Positions 18,679 through 28,452 are shown, numbered from the stretch's first letter. The stretch: DNA of 64,000 nucleotides from Pseudarthrobacter chlorophenolicus A6 (GCF_000022025.1 NC_011886.1:3513209-3577208), one strand, 5' to 3'. The notes: generated by a model not told the origin, from the sequence alone. Made by a program: numbers and translations.

Positions 18679-18699
18679 TGTGACGTCATCCCCGTCACA
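18679..18699. promoter_or_regulatory. Inverted repeat between marP and crp
   Basis: TGTGACG (18679-18685) and CGTCACA (18693-18699) form a perfect 7-bp inverted repeat with a 7-base spacer. The half-sites are Crp-like, but the spacing is longer than the usual TGTGA-N6-TCACA. It could be an autoregulatory site for the neighbouring Crp-type gene. Confidence 0.4.
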
Positions 18700-18841
18700 A
18701 CGGGCTTCCCGGCCGGGCCGGGCCAGCCCCGTCGCAGGCCGTCTTATAGGCGTTGCGGCTGCCAAGTTCGTCACAGAAGCTTGAAAATTCTGAAACAATG
18801 GCAAAAGCGCCACAGACGATACTTTTTACTCAGGAGATTTC

Positions 18842-19519
18842 ATGGACATCGAGGTACTGCGCCGAGCACCACTTTTCGCCACGCTCGACGACGACGCATT
18901 CCGTCTGCTGACGGACGAGCTCACCGAGGTGGACCTCTCCCGCGGCGCGTCCGTCTTCCGCGAAGGCGACCAGGGTGACCAGCTCTACTTCATCGTCTCC
19001 GGCAAGGTGAAGCTGGGCCGCACGTCCCCGGACGGGCGCGAGTCCCTCTTGGCCATCCTTGGGCCGGGCGAACTGTTCGGCGAGATGGCCCTGTTCGACC
19101 CCAGCCCCCGCACAGCCACGGCCACGGCCGTTTCCGAGACCCGGCTGGCCGGGCTCAAGAACGAGAGCCTGAACAACCTCCTGCGCACCCGCCCCGAGGT
19201 TTCGGCCCAGCTGCTGCAGGCCCTGGCCCGCCGCCTCCGCCGCACCAACGACTCCCTGTCGGACCTCGTCTTCTCGGACGTCCCCGGCCGCGTGGCCAAG
19301 GCCCTCCTGGACCTCGCAGACCGCTTCGGCCGTCCCGCCACCGACGGCGTGCTGGTGGCCCACGAGCTCACCCAGGAAGAGCTGGCGCAGCTGGTGGGCG
19401 CCTCACGCGAAACCGTCAACAAGGCACTGGCCGAATTCGTCCAGCGGGGCTGGCTCCGCCTGGAAGCCCGCGCCGTCGTCATCCTGGACATGCAGCGCCT
19501 CCGCCAGCGCTCCCGCTAA
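18842..19519 (+). CDS. crp: Crp/Fnr-family cAMP-responsive regulator (GlxR/Crp type)
   Basis: 225 residues, ATG 18842 with AGGAG six bases upstream. The cyclic-nucleotide domain (residues 10-120) has the phosphate-binding cassette LFGEMALFDPSPRTATATA at about 78-96. A dimerisation helix spans about 108-138. The winged HTH ELTQEELAQLVGASRETVNKALAEF at about 175-199 contains the recognition helix residues R-E-T. The sequence closely follows the actinobacterial GlxR/mycobacterial Crp group, which binds TGTGA-N6-TCACA. Candidate sites of that form occur in this window before acs and the sugar transporter. A perfect-stem terminator closes the transcript. Confidence 0.94.
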   Translation: MDIEVLRRAPLFATLDDDAFRLLTDELTEVDLSRGASVFREGDQGDQLYFIVSGKVKLGRTSPDGRESLLAILGPGELFGEMALFDPSPRTATATAVSETRLAGLKNESLNNLLRTRPEVSAQLLQALARRLRRTNDSLSDLVFSDVPGRVAKALLDLADRFGRPATDGVLVAHELTQEELAQLVGASRETVNKALAEFVQRGWLRLEARAVVILDMQRLRQRSR

Positions 19520-19546
19520 GCGCAGCGCACCAAGCGAAACAGAACA

Positions 19547-19580
19547 GGCCGCCCTTCCTCAGTGGAAGGGCGGCCTTTCG
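19547..19580 (+). terminator. Rho-independent terminator after crp
   Basis: Twelve-base perfect stem (GGCCGCCCTTCC at 19547-19558 with its complement at 19564-19575), a TCAGT loop and a TTTCGTTTG tail. It lies between convergent crp and NUDIX genes and may act in both directions. Confidence 0.9.
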
Positions 19581-19614
19581 TTTGTCGGCAACGGCGCCGG
19601 ATGGGTCCGCAGGG

Positions 19615-20526
19615 CTAGCGTTCGCGCTGGGGGTCGCCGGGGGTGGTCTTGGCTGCTTCCACCTCGAGCATCAGCTGCCCGTCCTCTTCAACCAGGGCCG
19701 GCTGGTAGACGTGCGCCTTGCGCTTGTAGCTGAGGTAGGCGATGCACCCGTTGGCCGAGGCCATCTTCTCGAGCATGATCTCGGAGCCCGGCACCAGGAG
19801 CTTGCCCAGTGTCCGGCCCACGGTGTTCTCCTGCCCCGCTTCATCACCGAGGGCCGTGGTGTTGCGTCCTTCGATGACCTGCGCGGCGTTGACCCAGCGG
19901 CCCCAGATGCCTTTGCCGTCCAGCAGCGTGGGCTCCTGTCCCATGGGGACCGTGGCGGCGAAATAGCGCGTGTCGAACCGGCGGTGCGCGAAGTCCGGGG
20001 TGCGCCAGTTGACCAGGGATTTCAACAGGTCGGTCCGGAGCAGCAGGCCGCGCTTGTCCAGGACCTGGGCGAGGGTCTTTTCCTGTTCGGCCACCGCAAC
20101 GCGGGCACGCATCCACTCGATGGTGGACGTGGCCTCGACGGTACTGGACATGTCCGGCCCGGCCAGCAGGATTCCGGTCTCTTCGAAGAGTTCGCGGATG
20201 GCGCCCACCACGTGCCGGCGTGCCAGCCCGACGTCGTCCGTTCCCATCTGCTCAGCCCAGTGCTGGGGTGAGGGGCCCAGCCAGCCCATGGGATCGTCGT
20301 CGGCCGTGTCCAGCGATCCGCCTGGGAAGGCGAGGACCCCCAGCGGCGAGGAACCCGGCCGGTAAGCCAGCCAGGTTTCCAGGCCGTTGGGGGAATCCCG
20401 CAGCAGGACAACCGAGGACGCAAGGCGCGCGGCCCGAGGCGTCCGCTCGCCGTGTTCAAGCCAGCTTTGTGCTGCTCCTACAAGTTCCTCGGGGAGTGCA
20501 AAAAGGCGGCGGGCGAGCTGTGGCAA
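19615..20526 (-). CDS. NUDIX hydrolase with insertion in the Nudix box region (NUDT19/RP2p-like)
   Basis: 303 residues from a TTG at 20526; no closer ATG or GTG start with a ribosome site is apparent, so the start is uncertain. The N terminus has VVLLRDSPNGLETWLAYRPGS and VLAFPGGSLD, then an insertion of about 30 residues before the rest of the Nudix box (AIRELFEETGIL). This split arrangement is seen in NUDT7/NUDT19-like CoA diphosphatases and in many actinobacterial proteins. Substrate is not determinable. It follows the RidA gene by 14 bases in a minus-strand operon of DUF4177, RidA and NUDIX genes. Confidence 0.82.
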   Translation of the reverse strand: MPQLARRLFALPEELVGAAQSWLEHGERTPRAARLASSVVLLRDSPNGLETWLAYRPGSSPLGVLAFPGGSLDTADDDPMGWLGPSPQHWAEQMGTDDVGLARRHVVGAIRELFEETGILLAGPDMSSTVEATSTIEWMRARVAVAEQEKTLAQVLDKRGLLLRTDLLKSLVNWRTPDFAHRRFDTRYFAATVPMGQEPTLLDGKGIWGRWVNAAQVIEGRNTTALGDEAGQENTVGRTLGKLLVPGSEIMLEKMASANGCIAYLSYKRKAHVYQPALVEEDGQLMLEVEAAKTTPGDPQRER

Positions 20527-20540
20527 GGAAAAGACCGGTC

Positions 20541-21074
20541 CTAGCTGAATTCGGCGATCAGTTCGACTTCCACCGGGGAGTCGAGGGGAAGGACGGCAAC
20601 GCCGACGGCGGACCGGGCGTGCTGGCCGGCGTCGCCAAGGACGCGGCCCAGCAGTTCCGAGGCACCGTTGATCACAGCGGGCTGCCCGGTGAAGGTGGGG
20701 TCCGAGGAGACGAATCCCACAACCTTGACGATCCGGGTGATCCGGTCAAGGTCGCCGATGACGCTCTTGACGGCGGCGAGGGCGTTGACGGCGCACACCG
20801 CGGCGTACTTCTGGGCGTCTTCGGGCGAAACCGTGGGCTCGTCGGCGAACGCTTCGGCGCCGGCGGCCACCTTGCCCGTAGCTTCGAGTTTGCCGTTAAT
20901 AAACGGCAGCTGGCCGGAGGTGTAGACGTGGTTGCCGGAGATGACGGCGGGAACGTAGGAGGCCACGGGGGCGGCAACCTCGGGGAGCGTCAGGCCGAGC
21001 TCGGCCAGGCGCTGTTCGACAGCTGAAACTGGGGCTGATTCCGCGCCGGTGCGGGCTTCTGCGGGGGTGCTCAT
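20541..21074 (-). CDS. RidA-family protein
   Basis: 177 residues from ATG 21074 (MSTPAEART), which sits one base past the stop of the DUF4177 gene. The frame continues upstream to 21104 without support. Core YjgF/YER057c/UK114 fold with VISGNHVYTSGQLPFINGKL, CAVNALAAVKSVIGDLDRITRIVKVVGFV and a C-terminal DSPVEVELIAEF. Canonical RidA deaminates reactive enamines using an Arg near the C terminus. Here the equivalent region is SAVGVAVLPLDSPVEVELIAEF and the usual arginine is not evident, so this is a longer RidA-like subfamily of uncertain activity. Also note the N-terminal extension of about 30 residues. Confidence 0.82.
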   Translation of the reverse strand: MSTPAEARTGAESAPVSAVEQRLAELGLTLPEVAAPVASYVPAVISGNHVYTSGQLPFINGKLEATGKVAAGAEAFADEPTVSPEDAQKYAAVCAVNALAAVKSVIGDLDRITRIVKVVGFVSSDPTFTGQPAVINGASELLGRVLGDAGQHARSAVGVAVLPLDSPVEVELIAEFS

Positions 21075-21075
21075 G

Positions 21076-21231
21076 CTACTGCTTCTCCCTCTTGAGGTAG
21101 GCAACCAGTCCGTTGCCGTCAGGTCCGGTGACGACCTGGACGAGCTCCCAGCCGTCCTCTCCCCACTGGTCCAGGATCTGCTTCGTGGCGTGAATAATGA
21201 GCGGAATCGTCGCGTACTCCCATTTGGTCAT
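21076..21231 (-). CDS. DUF4177 small protein
   Basis: 51 residues from ATG 21231 (MTKWEYATIPLIIH). It is short, with the pattern ILDQWGEDGWELVQVVTGPDGNGLVAYLKREKQ that marks DUF4177 proteins. Function unknown. Its stop is one base before the RidA start, so it heads a small minus-strand operon. The start is only 37 bases from the divergent penicillin-binding protein start, so the two share a compact promoter region. Confidence 0.85.
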   Translation of the reverse strand: MTKWEYATIPLIIHATKQILDQWGEDGWELVQVVTGPDGNGLVAYLKREKQ

Positions 21232-21268
21232 GAGAGAAAGACTAGTCCTTGCCGGTAAAGTGGAAAAC

Positions 21269-23587
21269 ATGGCAACTCGTAAGAACCCCTTATTCGACAC
21301 TGCCACCACCCTCGGAAAGATCCTCATTTTCCTTGGCGTGAGTGCTGTCTGCGGTGTCCTGGTGGCCGGCCTCCTGGTGCCGGCCGCTGCCGTATCGGGC
21401 AGCGCAGCGAGCGGTTCGATCGAGTTCTTCGACACCCTCCCGGCAGAACTGAAGGTCGATCCGCCCAACCAGACCACCCGGATCCTGGCCGCGGACGGCA
21501 GCGAGATTGCCAGCGTCTACACGGAAAACCGCACCAAGGTTGCCCTGGACCAGATCTCCCCGTTCATGAAGGAAGCCGTCATCGCAGTTGAGGACAGCCG
21601 CTTCTATGAGCACGGAGGCGTGGACACCACGGGTATCCTGCGTGCCTTGGCCGCCACAGCCCGCGGCAACAAGCAGGGCGCATCCACCATCACCCAGCAG
21701 TACGTGAACAACGTGCTGAACGCCAACCTCGCCGCCGAAGGCAACGAGGACCAGATCAAGCTCAATGGCGTTAACAAGGGCGTGGGCGACAAGCTCCGCG
21801 AGATGAAGCTGGCCATCGCCCTCGAAAAGGAGTTCAGCAAGGACCAGATCCTTGAGGGCTACCTCAACATCGTCTTCTTCAACCGCGACGCGTACGGCAT
21901 TGAAGCCGCCTCGCGGTACTTCTTCAGCACCTCCGCCAAAGACCTGACGCTCCCCCAGGCGGCGCTCCTGGCCGGCCTGGTGAACAGCCCCTCCGCCTTC
22001 GATCCCATCACCAACCCGGAGAGCTCCAAGCAGCGCCGGGACCTGGTGCTTGGCCTGATGCTGAACCAGGGCAAGATCACCAAGGAAGAACACGACGCCG
22101 CAGTGGCCACCCCGGTGGAGCCCAAGGTTACCCAGCCCAAGCAGGGCTGTGCGTACGCTTCCTCCGCACCGTACTTCTGCGATTACATCCTGCACCTGCT
22201 GGAGAACAACCCGGCTTACGGTGCCGAGCGTGAAGAGCGCCAGCGCCTGATCTACGGCGGTGGCCTGACCATCACCACCACGCTTGATCCGAAGGCCCAG
22301 GCTGTCGCCCAGGAACAGGTCAACGCCTCCGCGGGCGCCAACCCGGACAAGTGGGGCGCCTCGCTGGTGTCCGTCCAGCCGAACTCGGGCAAGATCATTT
22401 CGATGGCCCAGAACACCACGTTCCTGCCGAACCAGGGGTTCGATTCGCAGTTGAACTTCAACGTGGACCAGATGGACAAGGACGGCAACGACCTCAACGG
22501 CATCGGAGGGTTCCAACCAGGGTCCACCATGAAGCCGTTCACGTTCGCGGAGTGGCTCAACGAAGGCAAGTCCATGAACACCGTGGTTAACTCCGCCCAG
22601 CGGGTGTACCCGTTGAACTTCCCGTGGCGTAACTCCTGCGGCAAGGTGACCGGCGGCTACAGCACGGCGCAGAAGAACGCGGGCCTGGGCACCGCAGATG
22701 ACCTGCAGAACGCCGAGCCGCAGTGGTACCGGCCCCTGTCCGTTCTGGAAGGCCTCTACAACTCCATCAACACGGTCACGTTCGCTTCGGCCGCCCAGCT
22801 GGACTTCTGCGGCATCCAAAAGGTGGTTGACGCCGTAGGCCTGCACAGCGGCCTGCCGTCGGCTGACGGCTCGGATCCGAACCCGAAGATCGACATGAAC
22901 CTGCTGGGCAACCTGTTGGGTTCCACCCAGACGTCGCCGCTGACCATGGCCAGCGCGTTCGCCACGTTCGCCAACGACGGCAAGTACTGCGAGGCCATTG
23001 CCATCACGTCCGTCACTGACGCGACGGGCAAGCAGTTGCCAGCGCAGTCCACCAACTGCCGTGACGCCATCAAGCCCGAGGTTGCCCGCGGCGTGAACTA
23101 CGCACTGGAGCAGGTCCTTAACAAGGGTTCAGGTTCGCTGATTCGGCCCCGCATTTCCACTACCACGGCCTTCCCCATCGGCGCCAAGACGGGTACGTCC
23201 AACAACAACGGCTCCACTTGGGTGGTGGGCCACACCACCGGCCTCGCCACCGCCACCTGGTTCGGTGACGCTTTGGGCGCCCAGGGCCGCCCGGGCCAGA
23301 ACATCACCGTCAACGGCAAGTTCTACCAGGGCATTGACGGGTACATGATCGCCGGGCCAATGTTCTCGAACTACATGTCCCAGATCGCCCCGGGCTACGG
23401 CACCGATCCGTTCCCGGCACCGCCGAGCAACCTGGTGAACGGCACCACCCGGAGCACCACTCCGGCCACCACTGCTCCGCAGGCCACGCAGGCACCGCAG
23501 GCACCATCCGCCCCTGCAGCAAGCCAGCCAGCTCCCCAGCCGAGCAACAACGGCAACGGGAATGGCAACGGCAGCGGGAAAGACTAG
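21269..23587 (+). CDS. Class A penicillin-binding protein (transglycosylase/transpeptidase)
   Basis: 772 residues from ATG 21269; upstream in-frame ATGs overlap the divergent gene. An N-terminal membrane anchor (ILIFLGVSAVCGVLVAGLLVPAAAV) is followed by a GT51 transglycosylase domain with EDSRFYEHGGVD (Glu at about 108) and GASTITQQYVNN. The transpeptidase domain has SxxK at Ser419 (STMK), SxN at Ser499 (SIN) and KTG at Lys640. The C-terminal tail is rich in Ala, Pro, Thr and Asn-Gly repeats (NGNGNGNGSGKD) and is probably unstructured. It polymerises and cross-links peptidoglycan on the outer face. The metallophosphoesterase gene follows after 6 bases. Confidence 0.95.
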   Translation: MATRKNPLFDTATTLGKILIFLGVSAVCGVLVAGLLVPAAAVSGSAASGSIEFFDTLPAELKVDPPNQTTRILAADGSEIASVYTENRTKVALDQISPFMKEAVIAVEDSRFYEHGGVDTTGILRALAATARGNKQGASTITQQYVNNVLNANLAAEGNEDQIKLNGVNKGVGDKLREMKLAIALEKEFSKDQILEGYLNIVFFNRDAYGIEAASRYFFSTSAKDLTLPQAALLAGLVNSPSAFDPITNPESSKQRRDLVLGLMLNQGKITKEEHDAAVATPVEPKVTQPKQGCAYASSAPYFCDYILHLLENNPAYGAEREERQRLIYGGGLTITTTLDPKAQAVAQEQVNASAGANPDKWGASLVSVQPNSGKIISMAQNTTFLPNQGFDSQLNFNVDQMDKDGNDLNGIGGFQPGSTMKPFTFAEWLNEGKSMNTVVNSAQRVYPLNFPWRNSCGKVTGGYSTAQKNAGLGTADDLQNAEPQWYRPLSVLEGLYNSINTVTFASAAQLDFCGIQKVVDAVGLHSGLPSADGSDPNPKIDMNLLGNLLGSTQTSPLTMASAFATFANDGKYCEAIAITSVTDATGKQLPAQSTNCRDAIKPEVARGVNYALEQVLNKGSGSLIRPRISTTTAFPIGAKTGTSNNNGSTWVVGHTTGLATATWFGDALGAQGRPGQNITVNGKFYQGIDGYMIAGPMFSNYMSQIAPGYGTDPFPAPPSNLVNGTTRSTTPATTAPQATQAPQAPSAPAASQPAPQPSNNGNGNGNGSGKD

Positions 23588-23593
23588 CCGGCC

Positions 23594-24538
23594 ATGACCA
23601 TGGACACATTGGTAAGCCGCGCCCGGACAATCGGGCGCGGCTTTGCCGTCACCGCAGGAGCAGGGACGGTGGCCGGGCTGGCCGCCTTCGGGTACGGCCT
23701 GTGGGAGAAGAACCAGTTCGTCCTGCGTGAAGAGACGCTGCCCATCCTTCCCCCGGGCAGGGACCCGTTCCGCATCCTGCACCTCAGCGATATCCACTTC
23801 GTTCCGGGCCAGGACAAGAAAGCTGCCTGGCTCCGGTCGCTGGCGGAACTCCGTCCGGACCTCGTAGTGAACACCGGCGACAACCTCAGCCACATCAAGG
23901 CCGTGGATCCGCTCCTGGCGGCCCTCAAGCCGCTGATGGAATTCCCGGGCGTCTTTGTCCCGGGTTCCAACGACTACTTCGCCCCCACGCTGAAGAACCC
24001 GGCGTCGTACCTGATGGGTCCGTCCAAGGCCCGGCCCAAGCCGGTGGCCCTTGACTGGCCGCGGCTGCGGTCCGGCTTCGGAATGGGCGGCTGGGTGGAC
24101 CTGACCAACCGGAACCAGTCGCTGGTCCTGAACGGCATGCGCTTCGATTTCTCCGGCGTGGATGATCCCCACCTTAACCGGGAACGCTACGCCGGCTGGC
24201 CCCGCGGAACCCGGAACCAGGACGCCAAGGACCACCTCCGGGTGGCCGTCATCCACGCGCCCTACCAGCGGGTGCTGGACCACTTCACGGGCGAGGGCGC
24301 AGACCTTCTGCTGGCCGGACACACGCACGGCGGGCAGCTGTGCATCCCCGGCTACGGTGCGCTCGTCTCCAATTGCGACCTCCCCACCTGGCGCGCCAAG
24401 GGCCTGAACGATTGGCAGAGCAACGGACGTACGACGCCGGTGAACGTCTCCGGCGGCATCGGCACCTCGCGCTTTGCTCCAGTCAGGATCGCTTGCCGGC
24501 CCGAGGCCGTCCTGCTGACCCTCACCTCGCCCTCCTGA
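23594..24538 (+). CDS. Metallophosphoesterase (YkuE/calcineurin-like)
   Basis: 314 residues, ATG 23594. Metal-binding motifs in order: DIH (HLSDIHF), GDN (VVNTGDNLSH), a GSNDY where the family usually has GNH(D/E), and GHTHGGQ near the C terminus. The N terminus has a hydrophobic stretch (GRGFAVTAGAGTVAGLAAFGYGLW) that may be a membrane anchor. Actinobacterial homologues commonly follow the class A penicillin-binding protein gene, which suggests a cell-envelope role such as phospholipid or UDP-sugar pyrophosphate metabolism; that is inference. It probably shares a transcript with the upstream gene. Confidence 0.88.
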   Translation: MTMDTLVSRARTIGRGFAVTAGAGTVAGLAAFGYGLWEKNQFVLREETLPILPPGRDPFRILHLSDIHFVPGQDKKAAWLRSLAELRPDLVVNTGDNLSHIKAVDPLLAALKPLMEFPGVFVPGSNDYFAPTLKNPASYLMGPSKARPKPVALDWPRLRSGFGMGGWVDLTNRNQSLVLNGMRFDFSGVDDPHLNRERYAGWPRGTRNQDAKDHLRVAVIHAPYQRVLDHFTGEGADLLLAGHTHGGQLCIPGYGALVSNCDLPTWRAKGLNDWQSNGRTTPVNVSGGIGTSRFAPVRIACRPEAVLLTLTSPS

Positions 24539-24622
24539 CCGCACGCATTACGGAATGCAATAAGTCAGCAAGCTGGCTGATGTGCTCTTGATCCTGTGAA
24601 TCGTCTCACGTGATGGCATAGG

Positions 24623-24643
24623 GTAGTTGCTACGGGAAACTAC
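24623..24643. promoter_or_regulatory. Inverted repeat upstream of the ABC exporter
   Basis: GTAGTT (24623-24628) and AACTAC (24638-24643) are separated by nine bases, 28 bases before the start of the first exporter gene. The size suits a TetR- or MarR-type operator, but no such regulator gene is adjacent. Confidence 0.35.
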
Positions 24644-24670
24644 ATTCGTTTTAGAGCTTTAGAAGCGGGC

Positions 24671-26479
24671 ATGGCGAAGCAAACTCCATTTTTCAGGTCA
24701 ATCAGCCGTCTCTACCCCCATGTCCGGCCCATCATCCCCCGGCTGCTGCTCGGGCTCCTCTGCGCACTGATGGCCAGCATCGTGGCGCTCACCATCCCGC
24801 AGGTCCTGCGGGTGCTGGTCAACGAATCGCTGAAGCCCGGCGGCGCCTCCGATGCTGTGTGGATTTCGGCCGGCGTCATCCTGGTCCTGGGCGTGGCTGA
24901 AGCTGGCCTGGTGGCGTTGCGCCGTCAGTTCGTCATCAATCCTGCCACCACCGTGGAAACCCGGATGCGGGTGTCGCTTTACGACCACCTTCAGGACCTG
25001 ACCGTCTCGTTCCACGACCGGTGGGGTTCCGGGCAACTGCTGTCCCGCGCCATGACGGACCTGAACTTCCTCCGCCGGTGGATGGCCTTCGGCGCCATCA
25101 TGCTGGTGGTCACCACACTGACGGTCATCATCGGTATCGTTGCCATGTTCTCCATGAGCTGGCAGCTTGCCCTGATCTTCCTGGCCGCCGCGGTTCCCAT
25201 CACTATCAACAGCTTCAGGTTCCGCACCCGCTTCAGCAAGGTTGCCCGGCGCAGCCAGGACCAGGCCGGCGACCTTGCCACCACCGTGGAGGAGTCTGTC
25301 CACGGCATCCGCGTCCTGAAAGCCTTCGGGCGCAGCCGGGAGGCGCTGGAAAACTTCAACGAGCAGGCAGAGGAACTCCGCCAGACAGAGATCGAAAAGG
25401 CCCGCCACCAGGCGACCTTCACGATGGTGGTCACCCTGCTGCCCGAGCTCGCCCTGGGAGCCGGGCTGGTGGTCGGCGTCCTGCTCTGCACCAGCGGCCA
25501 GCTCAGCATCGGTTCGCTGGTTGCGTTCTTCGCCACGGCAGCGGTCATCGCCTCCCCCGTGGAGTTCTCCGGGATGCTGCTGGCCATGGCACTCACGGCC
25601 AAGACCGCCATCGACCGCCACTACGAGGTGATGGACACACAGAACACCATCACCAGCCCGCCCCAGCCCCGCACCCCCGCCGCGCTTGCCGGGGCGCTGC
25701 GCTTCAACAACGCGTCCTTCGCGTTCGAGGACGCTCCGGAGAAACCCATCCTGAAGAACATCAACCTTGAGGTCCGGCCGGGTGAGACCATGGCGCTGGT
25801 GGGCATCACCGGCAGCGGCAAGAGCGCCCTGATCCAGCTGGCCCCCCGCCTGTACGACGTCAGCGACGGTTCCATCACCATCGACGGCGTGGACCTGAAG
25901 GAGTTCGACGTCGGAGAGCTCCGCCAGGTGGTGGGCGTGGCCTTCGAGGACACCACGCTCTTCTCCAACTCTGTCCGGGACAACGTCCTCCTGGGCGCCC
26001 GGGATCGGACGGACGACGTCCTCGAGGAGGCGCTGGACGTTGCCCAGGCACACTTCGCGCACTCCCTGCCCGACGGCGTGGACACGCTCATCGGCGAGGA
26101 AGGGCTCAGCCTCTCCGGCGGGCAGCGCCAGCGGATCGCCCTGGCGCGTGCCATTGCCGCCCGGCCCCGCGTCCTGGTGCTCGATGACCCGCTCTCCGCA
26201 CTGGATGTGCACACCGAGGAGTTGGTGGAGGCACGCCTTCGCGAGGTCCTGAAGGACACCACCACGCTGATCGTGGCGCACCGCCCCTCCACCGTGGCGC
26301 TGGCAGACCGGGTGGCCCTGCTGGAGGACGGCCGGATCGCTGCCGTGGGGACACACACCGAACTGCTGGCAAGCAACGACCACTACCGCTACGTCATCGC
26401 CAGCCTGGACCAGGAGCCGCGGGACCTGGACTCCGAACTGTCGGAGCTTGAGGACCAGGCCGAGGAAGTGACCCGATGA
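24671..26479 (+). CDS. ABC exporter half-transporter with degenerate ATP site
   Basis: 602 residues from ATG 24671. Six-helix exporter membrane domain (about residues 20-310) then a nucleotide-binding domain. Walker A is GITGSGKS (378-385), signature LSGGQ (481-485), H-loop His537. Walker B reads VLVLDD with Asp506 where the catalytic Glu should be. This replacement is characteristic of one partner of heterodimeric exporters such as TM287/288. The gene overlaps its partner by 4 bases (ATGA). Substrate is unknown; relatives export drugs, lipids or peptides. Confidence 0.93.
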   Translation: MAKQTPFFRSISRLYPHVRPIIPRLLLGLLCALMASIVALTIPQVLRVLVNESLKPGGASDAVWISAGVILVLGVAEAGLVALRRQFVINPATTVETRMRVSLYDHLQDLTVSFHDRWGSGQLLSRAMTDLNFLRRWMAFGAIMLVVTTLTVIIGIVAMFSMSWQLALIFLAAAVPITINSFRFRTRFSKVARRSQDQAGDLATTVEESVHGIRVLKAFGRSREALENFNEQAEELRQTEIEKARHQATFTMVVTLLPELALGAGLVVGVLLCTSGQLSIGSLVAFFATAAVIASPVEFSGMLLAMALTAKTAIDRHYEVMDTQNTITSPPQPRTPAALAGALRFNNASFAFEDAPEKPILKNINLEVRPGETMALVGITGSGKSALIQLAPRLYDVSDGSITIDGVDLKEFDVGELRQVVGVAFEDTTLFSNSVRDNVLLGARDRTDDVLEEALDVAQAHFAHSLPDGVDTLIGEEGLSLSGGQRQRIALARAIAARPRVLVLDDPLSALDVHTEELVEARLREVLKDTTTLIVAHRPSTVALADRVALLEDGRIAAVGTHTELLASNDHYRYVIASLDQEPRDLDSELSELEDQAEEVTR

Positions 26480-28302
26480 GCACAGCAACGTTCGGTACCG
26501 CCAACGAAGACAACGCCCATCTCAGCAAGAGCGACAGCCGCGCAGTACGGCGGCGCTCGCTCGCCCTGCTGCGCTCACTCATCCGCCCTGTCCGGGTACG
26601 GTTCTGGCTGACCATCGCCATGGTGGTCCTCTCCCAGGCAGCCCGCGTGGCAGGCCCCGCGCTGATCGCCTTCGGCATCGACCGCGCGCTGCCCGCCCTG
26701 CAGGCCGGAGACAACCTGCCCTTGGTATTCACCGGCGTCGCGTACCTGCTGGCAGCGGTGGCGACGGCGGGACTCACCGCCCTCTATGTCACCTCCACGG
26801 CGCGGCTCAGCCAGGCGATGCTGCTGGACCTGCGGGTGCGCGTGTTCCGGCACACCCAGCGGCTGAGCCTGGAGTTCCATGAGAAGTACACCTCGGGCAG
26901 GATCATCGCCCGGCAGACCTCTGACCTCGAGGCGCTCCGCGAACTCCTGGATTCGGGCGTCAGCTCGCTGGCCTCCGGGCTGCTGTTCATGGTGTTCACC
27001 GCGGTGACCGTCTTCGCCCTGGACTGGCGCAGCGGCCTGCTGGTCCTTGCCGCCGGCGTGCCGATGTTCTTCCTGGCCCGCTGGTACCAGAAGCACTCGC
27101 AGATAGCCTTCCGGGAGTCCCGGGTGGTGTCCGCCCGGCTGATCGTGCATTTCGTGGAGACCATGACCGGCATCCGCGCCGTGAAGGCCTTCCGGAAGGA
27201 GCGCGAGAACGCGGAGACCTACGGGCAGCTGGCCGAGGACTACCGCAAGGTGACGGTCCGCTCCATCAACCTGAACGGCATTTTCCAGCCGGGCCTGGTG
27301 CTGATCGGCAACGTCTGCGTGGCCGTGGTGCTGCTGTTCGGCGGCTTCCGGGTCCTCACCGGTGACCTCGCCGTCGGTGTCCTGCTGGCCCTGATCCTTT
27401 CCACGAAACGCTTCTTCCAACCCGTGGACCAGATGGCCATGTTCTACAACTCGTTCCAAAGCGCCCAGGCGGCCCTGGAAAAGGTCTCCGGCCTGCTGGA
27501 GGAGGTCCCCACCGTGCGGCCGCCGAAGAATCCGGTGGCCCTGGAAAACGCCCGCGGCGGGATCGACTTCAACGGCGTGGAGTTCCGCTACGGCTCCGGC
27601 CCGCTGGTGGTCCCCCGGCTGGACCTGCACATCCCCGCCGGGCAAACCGTGGCCCTGGTGGGCCAGACCGGCGCCGGAAAGTCCACGCTGGCCAAGCTGA
27701 TCGCCCGCTTCTACGACGTCACTTCGGGGACACTGACCCTGGACGGGGTGGACCTGCGCGACCTCAGCAGCACGGACCTGCGCCGCAACATCGTCATGGT
27801 CACCCAGGAGGCCTTCCTGTTCAGCGGCTCGGTGGCGGACAACATTGCCCTGGGCCGTCCCGAGGCGTCGCGGGAGGAAATCGAGGACGCCGCCAAGGCC
27901 GTGGGTGCCCACAACTTCATCCTGCAGCTGCCCGAAGGCTACGACACGGACGTCAACAAGCGCGGCGGCCGGGTTTCCTCGGGCCAGCGGCAGCTGATCA
28001 GCTTCGCCCGGGCGTTCCTGGCCCGGCCGGCGGTGCTGATCCTGGACGAAGCCACCTCGTCCCTGGACATCCCCTCCGAGCGGCTGGTGCAGACCGGGCT
28101 GGCACGGCTGCTGGCAGGCAGCGATTCCGCCGGCAGGACCGCACTGATCATTGCCCACCGGCTGTCCACCGTGGAAACCGCGGACCGGGTGCTGGTGGTC
28201 CATGACGGCCGAATCGTGGAGGACGGCAGCCCGGCCGACCTGATCGGCGGCGGTGGCCGTTTTGCGGACCTGCATGGGGCGTGGAAGGACTCGCTGGTCT
28301 GA
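26476..28302 (+). CDS. ABC exporter half-transporter, catalytic partner
   Basis: 608 residues; the ATG overlaps the previous stop. Membrane domain with about six helices (residues 35-330), then a nucleotide-binding domain with Walker A GQTGAGKS (396-403), a canonical Walker B LDE (Glu525) and His561. Its signature motif is altered to VSSGQ (500-504), against LSGGQ in the partner. Thus the partner's LSGGQ pairs with this protein's intact Walker B to make one working ATP site, and the opposite site is degenerate on both sides. This is the textbook asymmetric heterodimer arrangement. The tRNA-Pro gene follows after 69 bases. Confidence 0.93.
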   Translation: MSTATFGTANEDNAHLSKSDSRAVRRRSLALLRSLIRPVRVRFWLTIAMVVLSQAARVAGPALIAFGIDRALPALQAGDNLPLVFTGVAYLLAAVATAGLTALYVTSTARLSQAMLLDLRVRVFRHTQRLSLEFHEKYTSGRIIARQTSDLEALRELLDSGVSSLASGLLFMVFTAVTVFALDWRSGLLVLAAGVPMFFLARWYQKHSQIAFRESRVVSARLIVHFVETMTGIRAVKAFRKERENAETYGQLAEDYRKVTVRSINLNGIFQPGLVLIGNVCVAVVLLFGGFRVLTGDLAVGVLLALILSTKRFFQPVDQMAMFYNSFQSAQAALEKVSGLLEEVPTVRPPKNPVALENARGGIDFNGVEFRYGSGPLVVPRLDLHIPAGQTVALVGQTGAGKSTLAKLIARFYDVTSGTLTLDGVDLRDLSSTDLRRNIVMVTQEAFLFSGSVADNIALGRPEASREEIEDAAKAVGAHNFILQLPEGYDTDVNKRGGRVSSGQRQLISFARAFLARPAVLILDEATSSLDIPSERLVQTGLARLLAGSDSAGRTALIIAHRLSTVETADRVLVVHDGRIVEDGSPADLIGGGGRFADLHGAWKDSLV

Positions 28303-28371
28303 ACTCCCCCACGATTTCGCATCGGGACCCAGCATCGGCTATTCTTGTAAAGTTGCTTTTGGGCAACGGAT

Positions 28372-28448
28372 CGGGATGTGGCGCAGCTTGGTAGCGCGCG
28401 TCGTTCGGGACGACGAGGTCGCAGGTTCAAATCCTGTCATCCCGACCA
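28372..28448 (+). tRNA. tRNA-Pro (anticodon CGG)
   Basis: 77-base cloverleaf: acceptor arm CGGGATG pairs with CATCCCG, the anticodon stem CGTCG/CGACG encloses the loop TTCGGGA with anticodon CGG, and the T arm is CAGG-TTCAAAT-CCTG. The CCA end is encoded (28446-28448). It reads proline codon CCG, common in high-GC genomes. A perfect 15-bp hairpin follows five bases later. Confidence 0.97.
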
Positions 28449-28452
28449 GTAA

